Positions 8,830-17,899 of a stretch of 64,000 nt of DNA are shown here, piece by piece. Source of the DNA: a virus. The notes under the pieces are model-generated. The model worked only from the letters and a program-made list of their open reading frames with translations, had not been told where the DNA came from and did not search any database. The stretch's first letter is position 1; every line of letters begins with the position of its first letter. The position numbers and the translations under genes were made by a program. The stretch covers positions 79,619 through 143,618 of IMG/VR virus record IMGVR_UViG_3300042374_001687; one strand, given 5' to 3'.

Positions 8830-8863
8830 CGGCTCGCCCCGAAAGGGGCGGGCCGTTTTTTTT
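8830..8863 (+). terminator. Intrinsic terminator after fibre gene
   Basis: CGGCTCGCCCC-GAAA-GGGGCGGGCCG stem with a GNRA loop followed by T8. Confidence 0.93.
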
Positions 8864-8930
8864 GCTAGATAACCAAAGCAATGGAGTGTTGTAAAACTAA
8901 ATATGTTACACGAACAATCCAAGGATGCAA

Positions 8931-9299
8931 ATGTTTGAATACGAATATAATACAAAGATAAGGATCGTAGGTTGTGCTGAGATAAAGTTAAAGAAAAACT
9001 TTTTGGCTTTGTTTCAAGTCGGATCAAAAGTTTATATTAAGAAAAATGCGAGGATCGGAGAAATGAGGTCGGTGGTCATAAAAAGATTCTCCAAGTCTCT
9101 GGCTCACAGTCTTAATGTGGAAAGCAATCCACAAATCATGTACACAGACACATTCAACAGGGTGTGGGCGGAGAATGAATTGTTATCAGAAGAAAACGCT
9201 GCGGATCAGGCGCTGTTGTATTTAAAGAACATACAAGAAGAAGGAAGGAGGCTATTTGAAGAAAATGGATGCTTCCCAATTAACCCAGAAAACTGCTAG
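8931..9299 (+). CDS. Hypothetical protein
   Basis: 122 residues from the ATG at 8931, which has CCAAGG at the right distance; the ATG at 8925 is too close to it. It begins with beta-rich sequence (NTKIRIVGCAEIKLKKNF), a basic middle (VGSKVYIKKNARIGEM) and a helical Glu-rich end. Its stop overlaps the convergent glycosyltransferase by 4 nt. Family not recognised. Confidence 0.65.
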   Translation: MFEYEYNTKIRIVGCAEIKLKKNFLALFQVGSKVYIKKNARIGEMRSVVIKRFSKSLAHSLNVESNPQIMYTDTFNRVWAENELLSEENAADQALLYLKNIQEEGRRLFEENGCFPINPENC

Positions 9300-10039
9300 A
9301 TCAAAAAGCTTTCTTTGAAATTCTTGGTTATGTTCGCACGACCCCATTCTATGGAAGAATTGGCGACATAGTTTTTGCTAGTCGCAGCGTCTTCGCATAT
9401 ATTCATGCTCAAGTCTCTGGTGACCTCTATCTGCTTGAGTTGGCAGTTTTTTGTTCTAATTTCATTGGGATGGGGTATGCACGAACAAATTTTCGGTGGG
9501 GTAAAAAGTTCTAGATTGTTTTGCATTCTCACCCTGAACTGATAGTTCATGTCGTCATAGCCCCAACCGAGATGAATACTTTCATCGTAGCCGTTGACTG
9601 AGTAGAAGTCCTTCCTTGTCGCAGCGACGAGGCCGGCACAACCATTATTTCCATACATATCCTCACTTTCAAAAGCCATCACCATTCTTTTGCCCGAAGA
9701 AAATGCAGAATCCAAGTATTCGCAAAAACCTTCTGGGATGAATATGTCGCAGTCCAAATTCATAAGAATGTCGCCCGTGGCGACCTTGTGGGCTATGTTC
9801 TTTGCATGAGCCGCCACCCAGTACCTCGGCTCTTTTGTTTGAACAAAAACTACTCTTCCTGATTCAATATATCCAGAAAGATTTTCTTTTACCCAGTCTT
9901 CTAGCCCGTCTTTGCTATTATAGTCGAGAAGGACGAACTCCACATTTGATAACGATTTGGAACTTTCTATGTTGTGAACATAAGTCTGTTCCAGATGAAA
10001 CAGCCTGTCCATGGATGTGGTGCAGAATGATATCTTCAT
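9296..10039 (-). CDS. GT-A fold family 2 glycosyltransferase
   Basis: 247 residues. It transfers a sugar from a nucleotide donor. The N-terminal strand MKISFCTTSMDR, the DXD-type metal site in LMNLDCDIFIP (about 93-103) and a galactosyltransferase-type acceptor motif GYDESIHLGWGYDD (about 147-160) mark a GT-A enzyme. Its start overlaps the stop of the oxygenase gene by ATGA, making it the third gene of a sulfotransferase-oxygenase-glycosyltransferase set. It has no membrane segment, so the target could be a virion protein, DNA or a cytoplasmic glycan precursor; the target cannot be told from sequence. Confidence 0.82.
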   Translation of the reverse strand: MKISFCTTSMDRLFHLEQTYVHNIESSKSLSNVEFVLLDYNSKDGLEDWVKENLSGYIESGRVVFVQTKEPRYWVAAHAKNIAHKVATGDILMNLDCDIFIPEGFCEYLDSAFSSGKRMVMAFESEDMYGNNGCAGLVAATRKDFYSVNGYDESIHLGWGYDDMNYQFRVRMQNNLELFTPPKICSCIPHPNEIRTKNCQLKQIEVTRDLSMNICEDAATSKNYVANSSIEWGRANITKNFKESFLI

Positions 10040-10665
10040 TTTTGCTTAAAAAATCCAACGACTGTCGCTCTGCAATGGTCGCCGGCATCGTTATCTACTC
10101 TGTTTATGGAGTGCCAAACGCCGGGTCTGGTGAGGACAAGCCTGTTGGGCTTGCAAGTTATGTATGTTCCGGCTCCAAAATGGGACAAGAAAACATCCTC
10201 GTTCTTGTGGTCCAAATGAGGGGGGCTCACGCTGAATCCGGAAGGGGTCCTGGCCAGCATCAGTTCTCCGCCCCATGTGGAGGCCCATTCGGGATGGGCG
10301 TAAAAGATCGCGGCCCCAGAATACCCGAGGTCATTGTGCCAGTTCAATTTTGTTCCGCGCGGGTAAAGGTATGATCTCAAGACAAGTTCGTCGCAACTCA
10401 ATATTATTTGGGGATGCATCTTGGCAGCCTCCATGATAATAAACTTCATTAAGTCCATGTAGTTGCCAAATGAATCCGGACCCACATTGTAATCCCTAGT
10501 GCCCACCGGAGATCCGTCCGTTATTCTCCAAACCTTGGACCAGTTATTGATGTGCGGGATTAGAAATTCGTCGGACTGTATGGCCATCCATACCTTTTCA
10601 AACTGTTCGTTGTCCAGAACTTCGTCGTATATTGCGTAGTCGTTCGTTTCTTCAACTCTTATCAT
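10036..10665 (-). CDS. 2-oxoglutarate/Fe(II)-dependent oxygenase
   Basis: 209 residues from the ATG at 10665, which overlaps the stop of the upstream gene (ATGA); a longer frame reaching 10728 would lie inside that gene. The Fe(II) triad is H-x-D in LNWHNDLGYSG and H in RPGVWHSINRVD, and the 2OG-binding Arg is in HCRATVVGFF, all in the prolyl-4-hydroxylase order. These enzymes hydroxylate proteins, sugars or bases. Lying between a sulfotransferase and a glycosyltransferase, it may create the hydroxyl that one of them modifies; this is inference. Confidence 0.83.
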   Translation of the reverse strand: MIRVEETNDYAIYDEVLDNEQFEKVWMAIQSDEFLIPHINNWSKVWRITDGSPVGTRDYNVGPDSFGNYMDLMKFIIMEAAKMHPQIILSCDELVLRSYLYPRGTKLNWHNDLGYSGAAIFYAHPEWASTWGGELMLARTPSGFSVSPPHLDHKNEDVFLSHFGAGTYITCKPNRLVLTRPGVWHSINRVDNDAGDHCRATVVGFFKQK

Positions 10666-11261
10666 AATGATCTTCTTAGTTTTAGCCTGTTCAAATAATA
10701 ATAGTATCTCTCGTAAGCGTCTTGGCACTCCTCTATCAGATTTTCCTTAAATATGTCATTCATCCCAGAGGAAAAATGATTAAATTCGGTCTTTAATTGC
10801 GTGGACAGCCCCAAGTAATGTTCTATTATAGGAAATGCCGTTCCTTTCGCAAGATCATCCCAAGTGAGAAGCACCGAATCTGGGGATCGTTTGGCCATCT
10901 CGCAGATTCTTCTGAGCCTAAACCTATAGTATTTTGCCGCATCTTCTTGTGTGTACTTCTTGTCTCTAAGCGTCATTATCTCGTTTAATGACGCTCTGGC
11001 GGGCCTTATCACATATATGAACTTGCAAAAATCAAAGAAGGACTTGTGAGAAAGGGACATGTTAAAGAGGAGGTGATCCCCGTAAACGGCCGAACTGTCG
11101 CGGCACTTGTGTCCTGCGGCAAACATCCACTCCAGCGAAGAGGGATTGTTGTACTGGGCTTCGGAATCGTGTATTTGGCATCTCGGGTTTTTATTGAGCA
11201 CATCCACCAGATCAGCAGATCCGGATCCGAGATGGCTGACGATAAAACAGACTCTTTTCAT
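10662..11261 (-). CDS. Sulfotransferase-like P-loop protein
   Basis: 199 residues. The N-terminus VCFIVSHLGSGSADLVDVL corresponds to the 5'-phosphosulfate loop of PAPS-dependent sulfotransferases, and FIYVIRPARASLNEIMTLRD to the 3'-phosphate-binding Arg/Ser motif. The enzyme would move a sulfuryl group onto a hydroxyl of a glycan or protein. It is first in the three-gene overlapping set. Length is short for the family but both PAPS motifs are present. The substrate is unknown. Confidence 0.65.
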   Translation of the reverse strand: MKRVCFIVSHLGSGSADLVDVLNKNPRCQIHDSEAQYNNPSSLEWMFAAGHKCRDSSAVYGDHLLFNMSLSHKSFFDFCKFIYVIRPARASLNEIMTLRDKKYTQEDAAKYYRFRLRRICEMAKRSPDSVLLTWDDLAKGTAFPIIEHYLGLSTQLKTEFNHFSSGMNDIFKENLIEECQDAYERYYYYLNRLKLRRSL

Positions 11262-11351
11262 GGCGCGATGGCTTAGTATTTAAGCCTTTTTGGGGCGGGT
11301 TCGACTATAATAGTAGAGTCGGCGTATAGATAAACCAAAAGAGAGGTGTCG

Positions 11352-13841
11352 ATGGCTTGGTGGGATTTTTACAAGTTGTGGACTTATCAATTTGAGAAAG
11401 GTCCCATAGAAAGAATGGACACCGCCCAAATAACCGGGGCGGGCGTTGTGGTTCCGGACGCCATGCCGGATCTGCGGGGGGATTCCTTTGGCCTGACTCA
11501 GTCACAGATCAGGCTGTATGACAGCAACGACTTTATAGACCTGTCTACTGTTACCAACAGGCAATCCAGGTACAAGGAATACGAAAGGCTCAGAAGCGTG
11601 GCTGAGATGGAAATGGCCATGACCGTGATCAGCGACGAGGCTTGCGTATCCGGCGATACAAAGATAGCCACACTTTTTGACGGCCAAAAAAGTATCAAGT
11701 GGCTGACCGAGAGATGGAGGAAGGATCCTAGTCCCTTCCTTGTTTACTGTTGGGATTTTGAAAAAGAAGATTATTCCTTGGGCTGGGCGTACGATCCTAG
11801 GGTTGTAAAGACAGAAAAGACGATCAGGGTGCTTCTTGACGACGGAAGCAGTTTCGTAGTGACGCCCGACCACAGAATACTGACGAGGGATCAGGAATGG
11901 GTTCATGCAGAAGATCTTGAGGTTGGGAGCGAACTGATGCCGTTCTACCGAATGGATCCGAACAAGAAGATAAATAGCTTCAAGTCAAGGCAATTCCCCA
12001 GAATATTCACATTTGACGGATGGAAGCACGAGCGCCAGTTCATAGACGAGTGGAGGGACGGAAAGTCAAAATACAAGAGGGTGAGCGAAGCATCCAGGCT
12101 TATAGCTGCGGGTGCCACATGTCGCTCCGTGGAAAGCATGATGAAGCACTCATGGAAGAGCATAGATTCATGGATCAGAAAAGAAGGGTTTTGCACCAAA
12201 GAACTCAAGTGGCTGGGGAAGAGGAAGGACAGGCGGAGAGTGGTCGGAATACTACCCCATAAGGAAATGGAGGTTTTTGATCTTAGCGTAAAAGACCACG
12301 AGAATTTCTGTACTGACAGCGTTGTGATGCACAACTGCCAGAAGAACGAAAAGGGAAATGTTCTGACAATAACGGTGGAGAACGAGCAGATAAAGAAAGA
12401 ACTTGAATTCTTATGCTTCAACAGGAAGATGCTCAATCTTAACCGTAAGGCTTGGCAGATGGTAAAGAAGCTCTGCATATTTGGCGACGGCTTCTATGAA
12501 CTCATAACCGACCCTAAGAATCCAAAGTACGGAGTGCTCAAGATCCAAGAACTACCCCCTGACAGCATGTACAAGATAGTAACAACTAAGGGAAGGGTGG
12601 TGGAATTCCAGCAGAGTAAAGAGGGGCCGGACTATCAAGCCCTGACACGCAGCGAAGTCTCAAAAGCAACTGACCAGGAGTTGATGCAGTCCACGGCGAT
12701 CAGGTTCGCCCCCACACAAGTAATCCACATGTACCTGGGTGACGACAGAAGGACGTTTTATCCATACGGACAAAGCCTTATGGAGCCGGCCAGAGGGCCT
12801 GCCCACCAGTTGAGACTTATGGAGGACGCGATGATGGTATATCGCCTCTCCAGAGCTCCCGAGCGTAGGGTTTTCTACATAGATGTCGGACAGTTGCCGC
12901 CATTCAAAGCCGAGGCGTTTGTGGAAAGGATGAAAGATCAATTCCGGAAAAAGAAGGTTCCGGCCGCAAGGGGAGCGGGAGCAAATGCGGTCGAGGAAAG
13001 ATGGCACGCACCGGCGGCTGACGAGGACTACTGGATTCCGATCCGACCGAGTGCGAATACTAGGATAGAAACCCTCCCCGGAGCCCAGAACCTTGGCGAG
13101 ATCGATGATGCCCTATATTTCAGGAACAAGCTTTTCACAGCACTCAACTTCCCAAAGAACTACCTGAGCAATGAGGATGTGGGGGCGACAAGAATAACGC
13201 TGAGCGCCCAAGACGCAAGGTTTGCAAGGATGGTAGAAAGAATACAATCAAGCATGGAGGATGCAATACTTGAAATATGTGAGCGTCACCTTGAAATGAG
13301 AGGGTTCCCATCAGAGGCCTATGAAGACCTTAAGATAGAGATGACGCCACCGAGCAGCTGGAGGGAACTGAGCGAGGCCGAGATCATGAACAACAGGATC
13401 AACGCGGTAACGACGCTGAAGTCCTCCATGCTCATGAGCGATTTTGACTTGCTTACTAAATTCCTCAAGATCAGCGAGGAGGAGGCCGTTAGAATAATAT
13501 CAAGGAACAAGATTCAGAAACTAGAAGACCTCAAGATCCAGATAATAGGACAAAACCCGCAGCTTTTGGGAGTAGGTACGCCAGGAATTCCAACCGGGGA
13601 GCCTGAAATTGGAGCCGAACGAGGCGGCCCCACGCCAAACCTAGAGGCACCCGAAGAGTCCGAAAGCGAAATAAACCAGACGGAAGAGGAAAGTCCCGAG
13701 GCGGAAACGGGAGAAGGCCAAGAAATAACGGCCGAACTCCCAGACCCCAGCGAAGAGGACATCAAAAAGTACGATTTGGGCATAGAGAACTACAGCAAGG
13801 ATATAGACAACGAGGACATAGACTGGAGCGAAGAGGGATGA
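11352..13841 (+). CDS. Portal vertex protein (gp20-like) interrupted by an intein
   Basis: 829 residues, of which about 598 remain after splicing, the usual portal size. The portal forms the dodecameric DNA gate at one capsid vertex and docks terminase. I chose the ATG at 11352 because GAGAGG lies 5 nt upstream; a GTG lies 6 nt earlier. The extein shows T4-portal features: an N-terminal RYKEYERLRSVAEMEMAM, then ALNFPKNYLSNEDVGATRITLSAQD style wing/stem sequence in two stretches, and an acidic disordered C-terminus. The intein (231 residues) sits after ISDEA and before CQKNEKGN. The gene ends with ATGA shared with the next ORF. Confidence 0.93.
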   Translation: MAWWDFYKLWTYQFEKGPIERMDTAQITGAGVVVPDAMPDLRGDSFGLTQSQIRLYDSNDFIDLSTVTNRQSRYKEYERLRSVAEMEMAMTVISDEACVSGDTKIATLFDGQKSIKWLTERWRKDPSPFLVYCWDFEKEDYSLGWAYDPRVVKTEKTIRVLLDDGSSFVVTPDHRILTRDQEWVHAEDLEVGSELMPFYRMDPNKKINSFKSRQFPRIFTFDGWKHERQFIDEWRDGKSKYKRVSEASRLIAAGATCRSVESMMKHSWKSIDSWIRKEGFCTKELKWLGKRKDRRRVVGILPHKEMEVFDLSVKDHENFCTDSVVMHNCQKNEKGNVLTITVENEQIKKELEFLCFNRKMLNLNRKAWQMVKKLCIFGDGFYELITDPKNPKYGVLKIQELPPDSMYKIVTTKGRVVEFQQSKEGPDYQALTRSEVSKATDQELMQSTAIRFAPTQVIHMYLGDDRRTFYPYGQSLMEPARGPAHQLRLMEDAMMVYRLSRAPERRVFYIDVGQLPPFKAEAFVERMKDQFRKKKVPAARGAGANAVEERWHAPAADEDYWIPIRPSANTRIETLPGAQNLGEIDDALYFRNKLFTALNFPKNYLSNEDVGATRITLSAQDARFARMVERIQSSMEDAILEICERHLEMRGFPSEAYEDLKIEMTPPSSWRELSEAEIMNNRINAVTTLKSSMLMSDFDLLTKFLKISEEEAVRIISRNKIQKLEDLKIQIIGQNPQLLGVGTPGIPTGEPEIGAERGGPTPNLEAPEESESEINQTEEESPEAETGEGQEITAELPDPSEEDIKKYDLGIENYSKDIDNEDIDWSEEG
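11643..12335 (+). mobile_element. Mini-intein in the portal gene
   Basis: 231 residues. It begins with Cys1 (CVSGDTKIAT, block A), has block B in GSSFVVTPDHRIL (T-xx-H), block F in MEVFDLSVKDHENFCTDS and ends VVMHN followed by extein Cys+1, a complete class 1 splicing set. Between blocks B and F lie about 110 residues with no LAGLIDADG or HNH motif. They include a helix-turn-helix-like stretch (SRLIAAGATCRSVESMMKHS) that could be the DNA-binding remnant of a lost homing endonuclease. Confidence 0.92.
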
Positions 13842-14014
13842 CGGAACACGAAATAAGGAACAAGCTTAATGAAATACGGGAGTATGTGTGCTCCAAGTAC
13901 TTCACGACAGATCAAGCCAAAGCCCTTTATGCCGAAAAAGAGAAACTGGAAAAGATGCTGGAGGTTTTGTCAAATGATAAAGAGAAAGCCCGGGATAAGC
14001 GCAAAGAAGATTGA
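13838..14014 (+). CDS. 58-residue coiled-coil protein after portal
   Basis: Starts in the ATGA that also ends the portal gene. Almost entirely helical and charged (NKLNEIREYVCSKYF, YAEKEKLEKMLEVLSNDKEK). Its position between portal and prohead-core genes is where T4 has the small head proteins gp67/gp68, so a minor core role is possible. No sequence family recognised. Confidence 0.65.
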   Translation: MTEHEIRNKLNEIREYVCSKYFTTDQAKALYAEKEKLEKMLEVLSNDKEKARDKRKED

Positions 14015-14168
14015 AAAGCTCGCAAAGCAAGGCCGGCTGAGGGATAATTTTGAAATTTGGGTTGACAAGCACAACCACAAGATGGAACTTATTAGAACCT
14101 TAACAAGCGTTATGGGTCTCATAGTTTCTTCAATCGTGATGCTTAAGGTTTTCGGGCTGATTAAATAG
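13974..14168 (+). CDS. 64-residue protein with C-terminal membrane helix
   Basis: The ATG at 13974 has GGAGG (13960-13964) 9 nt upstream and overlaps the previous small ORF by 41 nt in another frame. The N-terminus is basic (MIKRKPGISAKKIEKLAKQGRLRDNF) and the last about 20 residues (VMGLIVSSIVMLKVFGLI) form one transmembrane helix. The longer frame starting at 13869 is not preferred because its extra N-terminus lies antiphase inside the previous gene. Confidence 0.6.
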   Translation: MIKRKPGISAKKIEKLAKQGRLRDNFEIWVDKHNHKMELIRTLTSVMGLIVSSIVMLKVFGLIK

Positions 14169-14171
14169 ATA
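14166..14171 (+). promoter_or_regulatory. Start-proximal TAGATA box
   Basis: TAGATA 4 nt before the ATG at 14176, with no Shine-Dalgarno; a variant of the TATATA boxes found just before other starts. Confidence 0.35.
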
Positions 14172-14175
14172 TAGC

Positions 14176-14802
14176 ATGACCAATTTCAAAGAATGGCTCA
14201 TCTCTGAGGCCGCCATAGTGCCGGAGAAGATCCAGTATGACGAAAAAGGAAGACCCAACTTCCGCGTGTACTTCATGAATGAAGGCCAGACGATAGGGCT
14301 GGAGGTGCTGCAAGGGGGAGGATACAAATTTGCAGGCGATCTCATAAGCGATGTGTTTGGAAACACGCAAATTCTACAAGGCTACAAGTTGTTTAATTGG
14401 CACAACGATCTACCCAAGGACGGAGGCTACAGCCCGATGTTCTACGACATCGCCATGGAACTCGCGACAAAGAAGGGCGGATATCTGGTGTCCGCAACCT
14501 TGGTCAACAGGCTTGTCGGAGCAAAGAACGCAAAGGAAAACAAGGGCTACGCGGGAGGAGACACCAGCGATGGAGCAGAGGCCATCTACAAGTTCTACTA
14601 CGAAAGAAGAGGCGATGTTGAGAAGGTGCAGCCCAATCTGATTTTGATGAACGAACCAGACCAAGCCAACAAACCATATCTGTACGAACTCTATAAGAAA
14701 AGCCCGACAGTCATACCCAAACTGATCCAGATGAATTCAAAAGGACAGCCTGTGCTAGTGTCGGGGATGGGCATACATGCGAAGCCCATCATGAGCCTTT
14801 AG
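14176..14802 (+). CDS. Hypothetical protein with capsid-targeting-like N-terminus
   Basis: 208 residues starting MTNFKEWLISEA, the recurrent leader described in the findings, with a possible (L/I)xE prohead-protease site at its end. The rest is mixed alpha/beta (RVYFMNEGQTIGLEVLQGG, SPMFYDIAMELATKKGGYLV, ALVNRLVGAKNAKE-like stretches). It resembles a GNAT-type fold in layout, but no acetyl-CoA loop is clear. It lies in the head module between portal and core genes, so packaging inside the head is plausible. The stop overlaps the convergent ATPase gene by 4 nt. Confidence 0.68.
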   Translation: MTNFKEWLISEAAIVPEKIQYDEKGRPNFRVYFMNEGQTIGLEVLQGGGYKFAGDLISDVFGNTQILQGYKLFNWHNDLPKDGGYSPMFYDIAMELATKKGGYLVSATLVNRLVGAKNAKENKGYAGGDTSDGAEAIYKFYYERRGDVEKVQPNLILMNEPDQANKPYLYELYKKSPTVIPKLIQMNSKGQPVLVSGMGIHAKPIMSL

Positions 14803-15920
14803 AATCCGACCTTTCTCTTCTCTTCCTCCTCGTGGAAGTTGTCGTCGTCATTGTATATTTCGGCAAGGGTCATGGGAGAATCTGTCCTTCTCGAGGATCC
14901 CATGGACTCCAACACTCGGTTCGCATCCTCGGCGGACAAGGCTTTGAAGCAGTGCTCAAAAAGGAGCCTCCCCTTCCTAACAAGCGCCGAGTCTATGTTC
15001 TCGCGCTCTATGTTGAAGGTTGCGATGATCATGATGTTGAGGCAGTCGCCCAGTATGCCGTCGGTGATGTTTAGTATGTTGCTGACAGCACCGTTGTCTC
15101 CCGAGTCCCGGCTCCTTATTACCTTCTCGGCGTCCTCCAGCAAGAGTATGGAATTCCTGTGTCCCATCATAAAACTCAAAAAATCGGGACTTGTGAGCTG
15201 CTCGGCGGCGGCGGAGGAAAGATATATCACCTTCCTGTTGGTCTTAGTTGTGAGATACTTTATGAATGTGCTCTTGCCAGTGCCGGGGTCTCCTGAAAAA
15301 AGAACAAGGCCGTTCTTGTTTTTGGACAGAAGATCCACGACCCTTCCGAGTTTCTCGGAATAATCGCGGCCATAGTTGAGTTCAATGTCCACGGAGGGAG
15401 GAAGCTTTATATTAAATCTCTGGAGCGATAGCATCCCGTCAGAGGCGCAAAGCAGATAAACATTACTGTGCTTCCTGGGTTCGGGTTCCAATTCAAAACA
15501 GCCCTTGACCTTTTCTAGGGTCTCGGAAGAAGCATAAAGTATGCGACCTCTGTAATTGGTGAAATCTTTGTCCTCTTCCTCCTCCTCGTCGTCGGCCTCG
15601 TCAATGTGAAAATAATTCCTTCTCAAGAGGCTTTCTTTTCTGTATATCAGGATCATGGAGTCCTCGTACTCGTAGCAAATTTCCGTGTTGTCCACGAGTT
15701 TTTTGCCGTCTATAAGCGTCTCCAGTTCGCACTGAAAAAACCTCTTGGCGCCCATCTTTTCAAGGTTTTCCAGCGTGGAAACGCTTATGGGCGACTGGTA
15801 CTCGTAGACCGATGGCTGTTTGGAGTGACGGTCCACATAGTTGTAGAAAAAATTAAGGTATGTTCCGTAGTCGCCCGAGTTAGTCTTGCGACCGTAAGGA
15901 TTGGAATTTAGGTCTTTCAT
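14799..15920 (-). CDS. AAA+ ATPase, BCS1-like
   Basis: 373 residues from the ATG at 15920; a TTG at 15983 would add 21 residues, and neither has a good ribosome site. Walker A is FSGDPGTGKSTF, Walker B ILLLEDAE, sensor 1 IMIIATFN and an Arg finger/sensor 2 region follows (DSALVRKGRLLFEH). The order and spacing match the BCS1/AAA subgroup. An N-terminal domain of about 190 residues with an acidic patch (DEADDEEEEEDKDF) precedes it. AAA+ enzymes remodel proteins or complexes. Placed antiparallel inside the head module, it may act in assembly, but this is not shown. Confidence 0.85.
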   Translation of the reverse strand: MKDLNSNPYGRKTNSGDYGTYLNFFYNYVDRHSKQPSVYEYQSPISVSTLENLEKMGAKRFFQCELETLIDGKKLVDNTEICYEYEDSMILIYRKESLLRRNYFHIDEADDEEEEEDKDFTNYRGRILYASSETLEKVKGCFELEPEPRKHSNVYLLCASDGMLSLQRFNIKLPPSVDIELNYGRDYSEKLGRVVDLLSKNKNGLVLFSGDPGTGKSTFIKYLTTKTNRKVIYLSSAAAEQLTSPDFLSFMMGHRNSILLLEDAEKVIRSRDSGDNGAVSNILNITDGILGDCLNIMIIATFNIERENIDSALVRKGRLLFEHCFKALSAEDANRVLESMGSSRRTDSPMTLAEIYNDDDNFHEEEEKRKVGF

Positions 15921-16045
15921 TCCATTATCATAATCCCGACTGTTAAAAAAATCAAGGCCTTTCAGGGATTTTTGAGTTATCAAGCATACTATACAGATGA
16001 CGTTGGGTCGCTATGCCAATTCGTCGAAAAAAAGGCCTGCCCGAC

Positions 16046-16051
16046 TATATA
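16046..16051 (+). promoter_or_regulatory. TATATA late-type promoter box
   Basis: TATATA 51 nt before the core-protein ATG, which has its own AGGAG leader; it probably drives the core-protease-scaffold-capsid operon. Confidence 0.5.
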
Positions 16052-16102
16052 GAACTATGTGCCACGGTTTTTAGGGCTGAAAAAGACTAGGAGTATATTG
16101 AC

Positions 16103-17899
16103 ATGAAAAGAAAACTCATCGAGTACGATGCATTCAACAAAATAAAGACGGAGTCGCTGTCGAACGCCCAGAAGGAATTGGAGGCGGCGTCCAACCTTCT
16201 GGCCGTGGCTCTGGAGATGGAAGGACTTTCCTTGGACTCATTCGGGCCCAATGAAGTACTGTTCGAATCGCTGGACGGTGATTTCGTCCACGCAAACTAT
16301 GAAATAAAGAATGGTTATGTGCAGTTTGACAATGTCGAGCAGCTCGTGATCAACGAGGAGAGTGAGGCTGCCAAGTCGAAGGAAGTTATATCGCGCATGA
16401 TCGACTCGCTCATCGAGAGCGACGAGGCCAAGGCCAACGAGATCTTCGCGGAGTGGATGAACCTCCCAAGAACAAAGAGAATATTCACCGAGACCAAGAA
16501 GCTCCGCGTAGTCCCGATCCGAAAGAGGGTCGGCGGCAAAACAAAGATCGTCGGCTACAGAAAGGCGCGCTGGAGTGTCACTCCCCACTCGCACGAGAGC
16601 GGAAGCAAGACGGCCAAGAGAATGCGCATGAAGAGGGCCAGCCAGAGAAAAATGCCACTCGGCCTAAAGAAGTTCCTCGCCGCGAGGCGCGACAGGGTCA
16701 AGAAGACAATCGGCGAGTGGAATGTGATCGCCGAAAACGTGCTGAACTACCTTGATCTAACACAGAACGGCCCGGTTGTTGACCAGTGCGGCGTCTTGAG
16801 GAAAGAGAACGAGATCGTTTCGGTCAGGGTTCCGACCATGAAACTCAGGAACGAGGCCAAACTCCTCAAGTTCAACTGGGACACTATGAACACCGATGTC
16901 GTTGTCAAGAGAAGCAACGCCAAGAAGATGAATGAGAACAGCGAATTCGTCAAGGAAATCGCCGAACTCAAGAGAGCCAACGCCCTCTCCGACACCAAGT
17001 CGTTTGAGGAGTCACTCGAGAGCATCTCCACAAAGTATGCCGACTGCATCTATCTGACCGAGGGAGAACTCGCCAGACAGATAAAGCTGTGCCTAGAGTC
17101 CGCTGCGGCCAGCAACTACGACGATGAAACATGCCAGTTCCTGGCTGAGGGCATCATCAGGACGATCCACGAAAACTTCGTGGAGCGTGTCGCGAAGATC
17201 GTAAAGCTCGCCGGATCCAAGATCAACGAGGAAGCCGCCGACAAGTATGCCGAGTTCAAGGCCATCGCCGAAACCTATTTCAAGAAGTTGGACGAGTCCA
17301 GAATGCTTGAGATGCAGGCCTTCGTCGATGTGTATGAAGCCCTGAGACAAGTTCACGAACTAGCTAAGGAAGAGAACAACGAGATAGTTGCCGAGGAAGC
17401 CGCCGCTCAACTGGACAGCTTGCTGCCCATCGTGAAGGGCGAGGCTGAACTTTCGGCCGAAGTTCTCGGCGAGGCCGCCGAACTCCTATATGACATCGTG
17501 GAAGGCACGATGCCCGAGGAGTGGAAGGTTTCGGAGCCGGTCGTCAGCGCCGAGGGCGAGCACCCCGAAGTCGCCAAGAAGGGCAAGACTAGCCAGTCGC
17601 CCGCCGAGATGCAGGGCAGAACGCCCGAAGCTCAGCACACAAGCGACGGAAAGGAATGCGACGGTGACGCGGCCCGCGAACTTGAAGGCGAGGGCTGGAG
17701 CAACCTGGGCGGCGAGGGAGTCTACCCCGAGCTTGATAACCCGTACGTACTCAAGGCCGGAGAATACAAGATTGCCAACGAGAAGGACATTGATTCCGAC
17801 TCCGATCAGCTAGCGCACTGGGGAGACGCCGACACATGGCCGAACCTCCAGAATCCTTATTCCAAGGCCAGCGTCACGCCGAAGTCTGTCAAAGAGTAA
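16103..17899 (+). CDS. Putative prohead-core/internal head protein
   Basis: 598 residues, first of four head genes in line with protease, scaffold and capsid; T4 has core proteins at this place. An acidic helical N-terminus is followed by a very basic segment at about 130-210 (VPIRKRVGGKTKIVGYRKAR, then KTAKRMRMKRASQRK), a long helical Glu-rich region with many (L/I)xE sites, and a disordered C-terminus. The basic patch suggests DNA or scaffold contact. AGGAG lies about 9 nt before the ATG. The last residues (ASVTPKSVKE) resemble a motif in the protease C-terminus. Identity as a core protein is inferred from position and composition. Confidence 0.75.
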   Translation: MKRKLIEYDAFNKIKTESLSNAQKELEAASNLLAVALEMEGLSLDSFGPNEVLFESLDGDFVHANYEIKNGYVQFDNVEQLVINEESEAAKSKEVISRMIDSLIESDEAKANEIFAEWMNLPRTKRIFTETKKLRVVPIRKRVGGKTKIVGYRKARWSVTPHSHESGSKTAKRMRMKRASQRKMPLGLKKFLAARRDRVKKTIGEWNVIAENVLNYLDLTQNGPVVDQCGVLRKENEIVSVRVPTMKLRNEAKLLKFNWDTMNTDVVVKRSNAKKMNENSEFVKEIAELKRANALSDTKSFEESLESISTKYADCIYLTEGELARQIKLCLESAAASNYDDETCQFLAEGIIRTIHENFVERVAKIVKLAGSKINEEAADKYAEFKAIAETYFKKLDESRMLEMQAFVDVYEALRQVHELAKEENNEIVAEEAAAQLDSLLPIVKGEAELSAEVLGEAAELLYDIVEGTMPEEWKVSEPVVSAEGEHPEVAKKGKTSQSPAEMQGRTPEAQHTSDGKECDGDAARELEGEGWSNLGGEGVYPELDNPYVLKAGEYKIANEKDIDSDSDQLAHWGDADTWPNLQNPYSKASVTPKSVKE

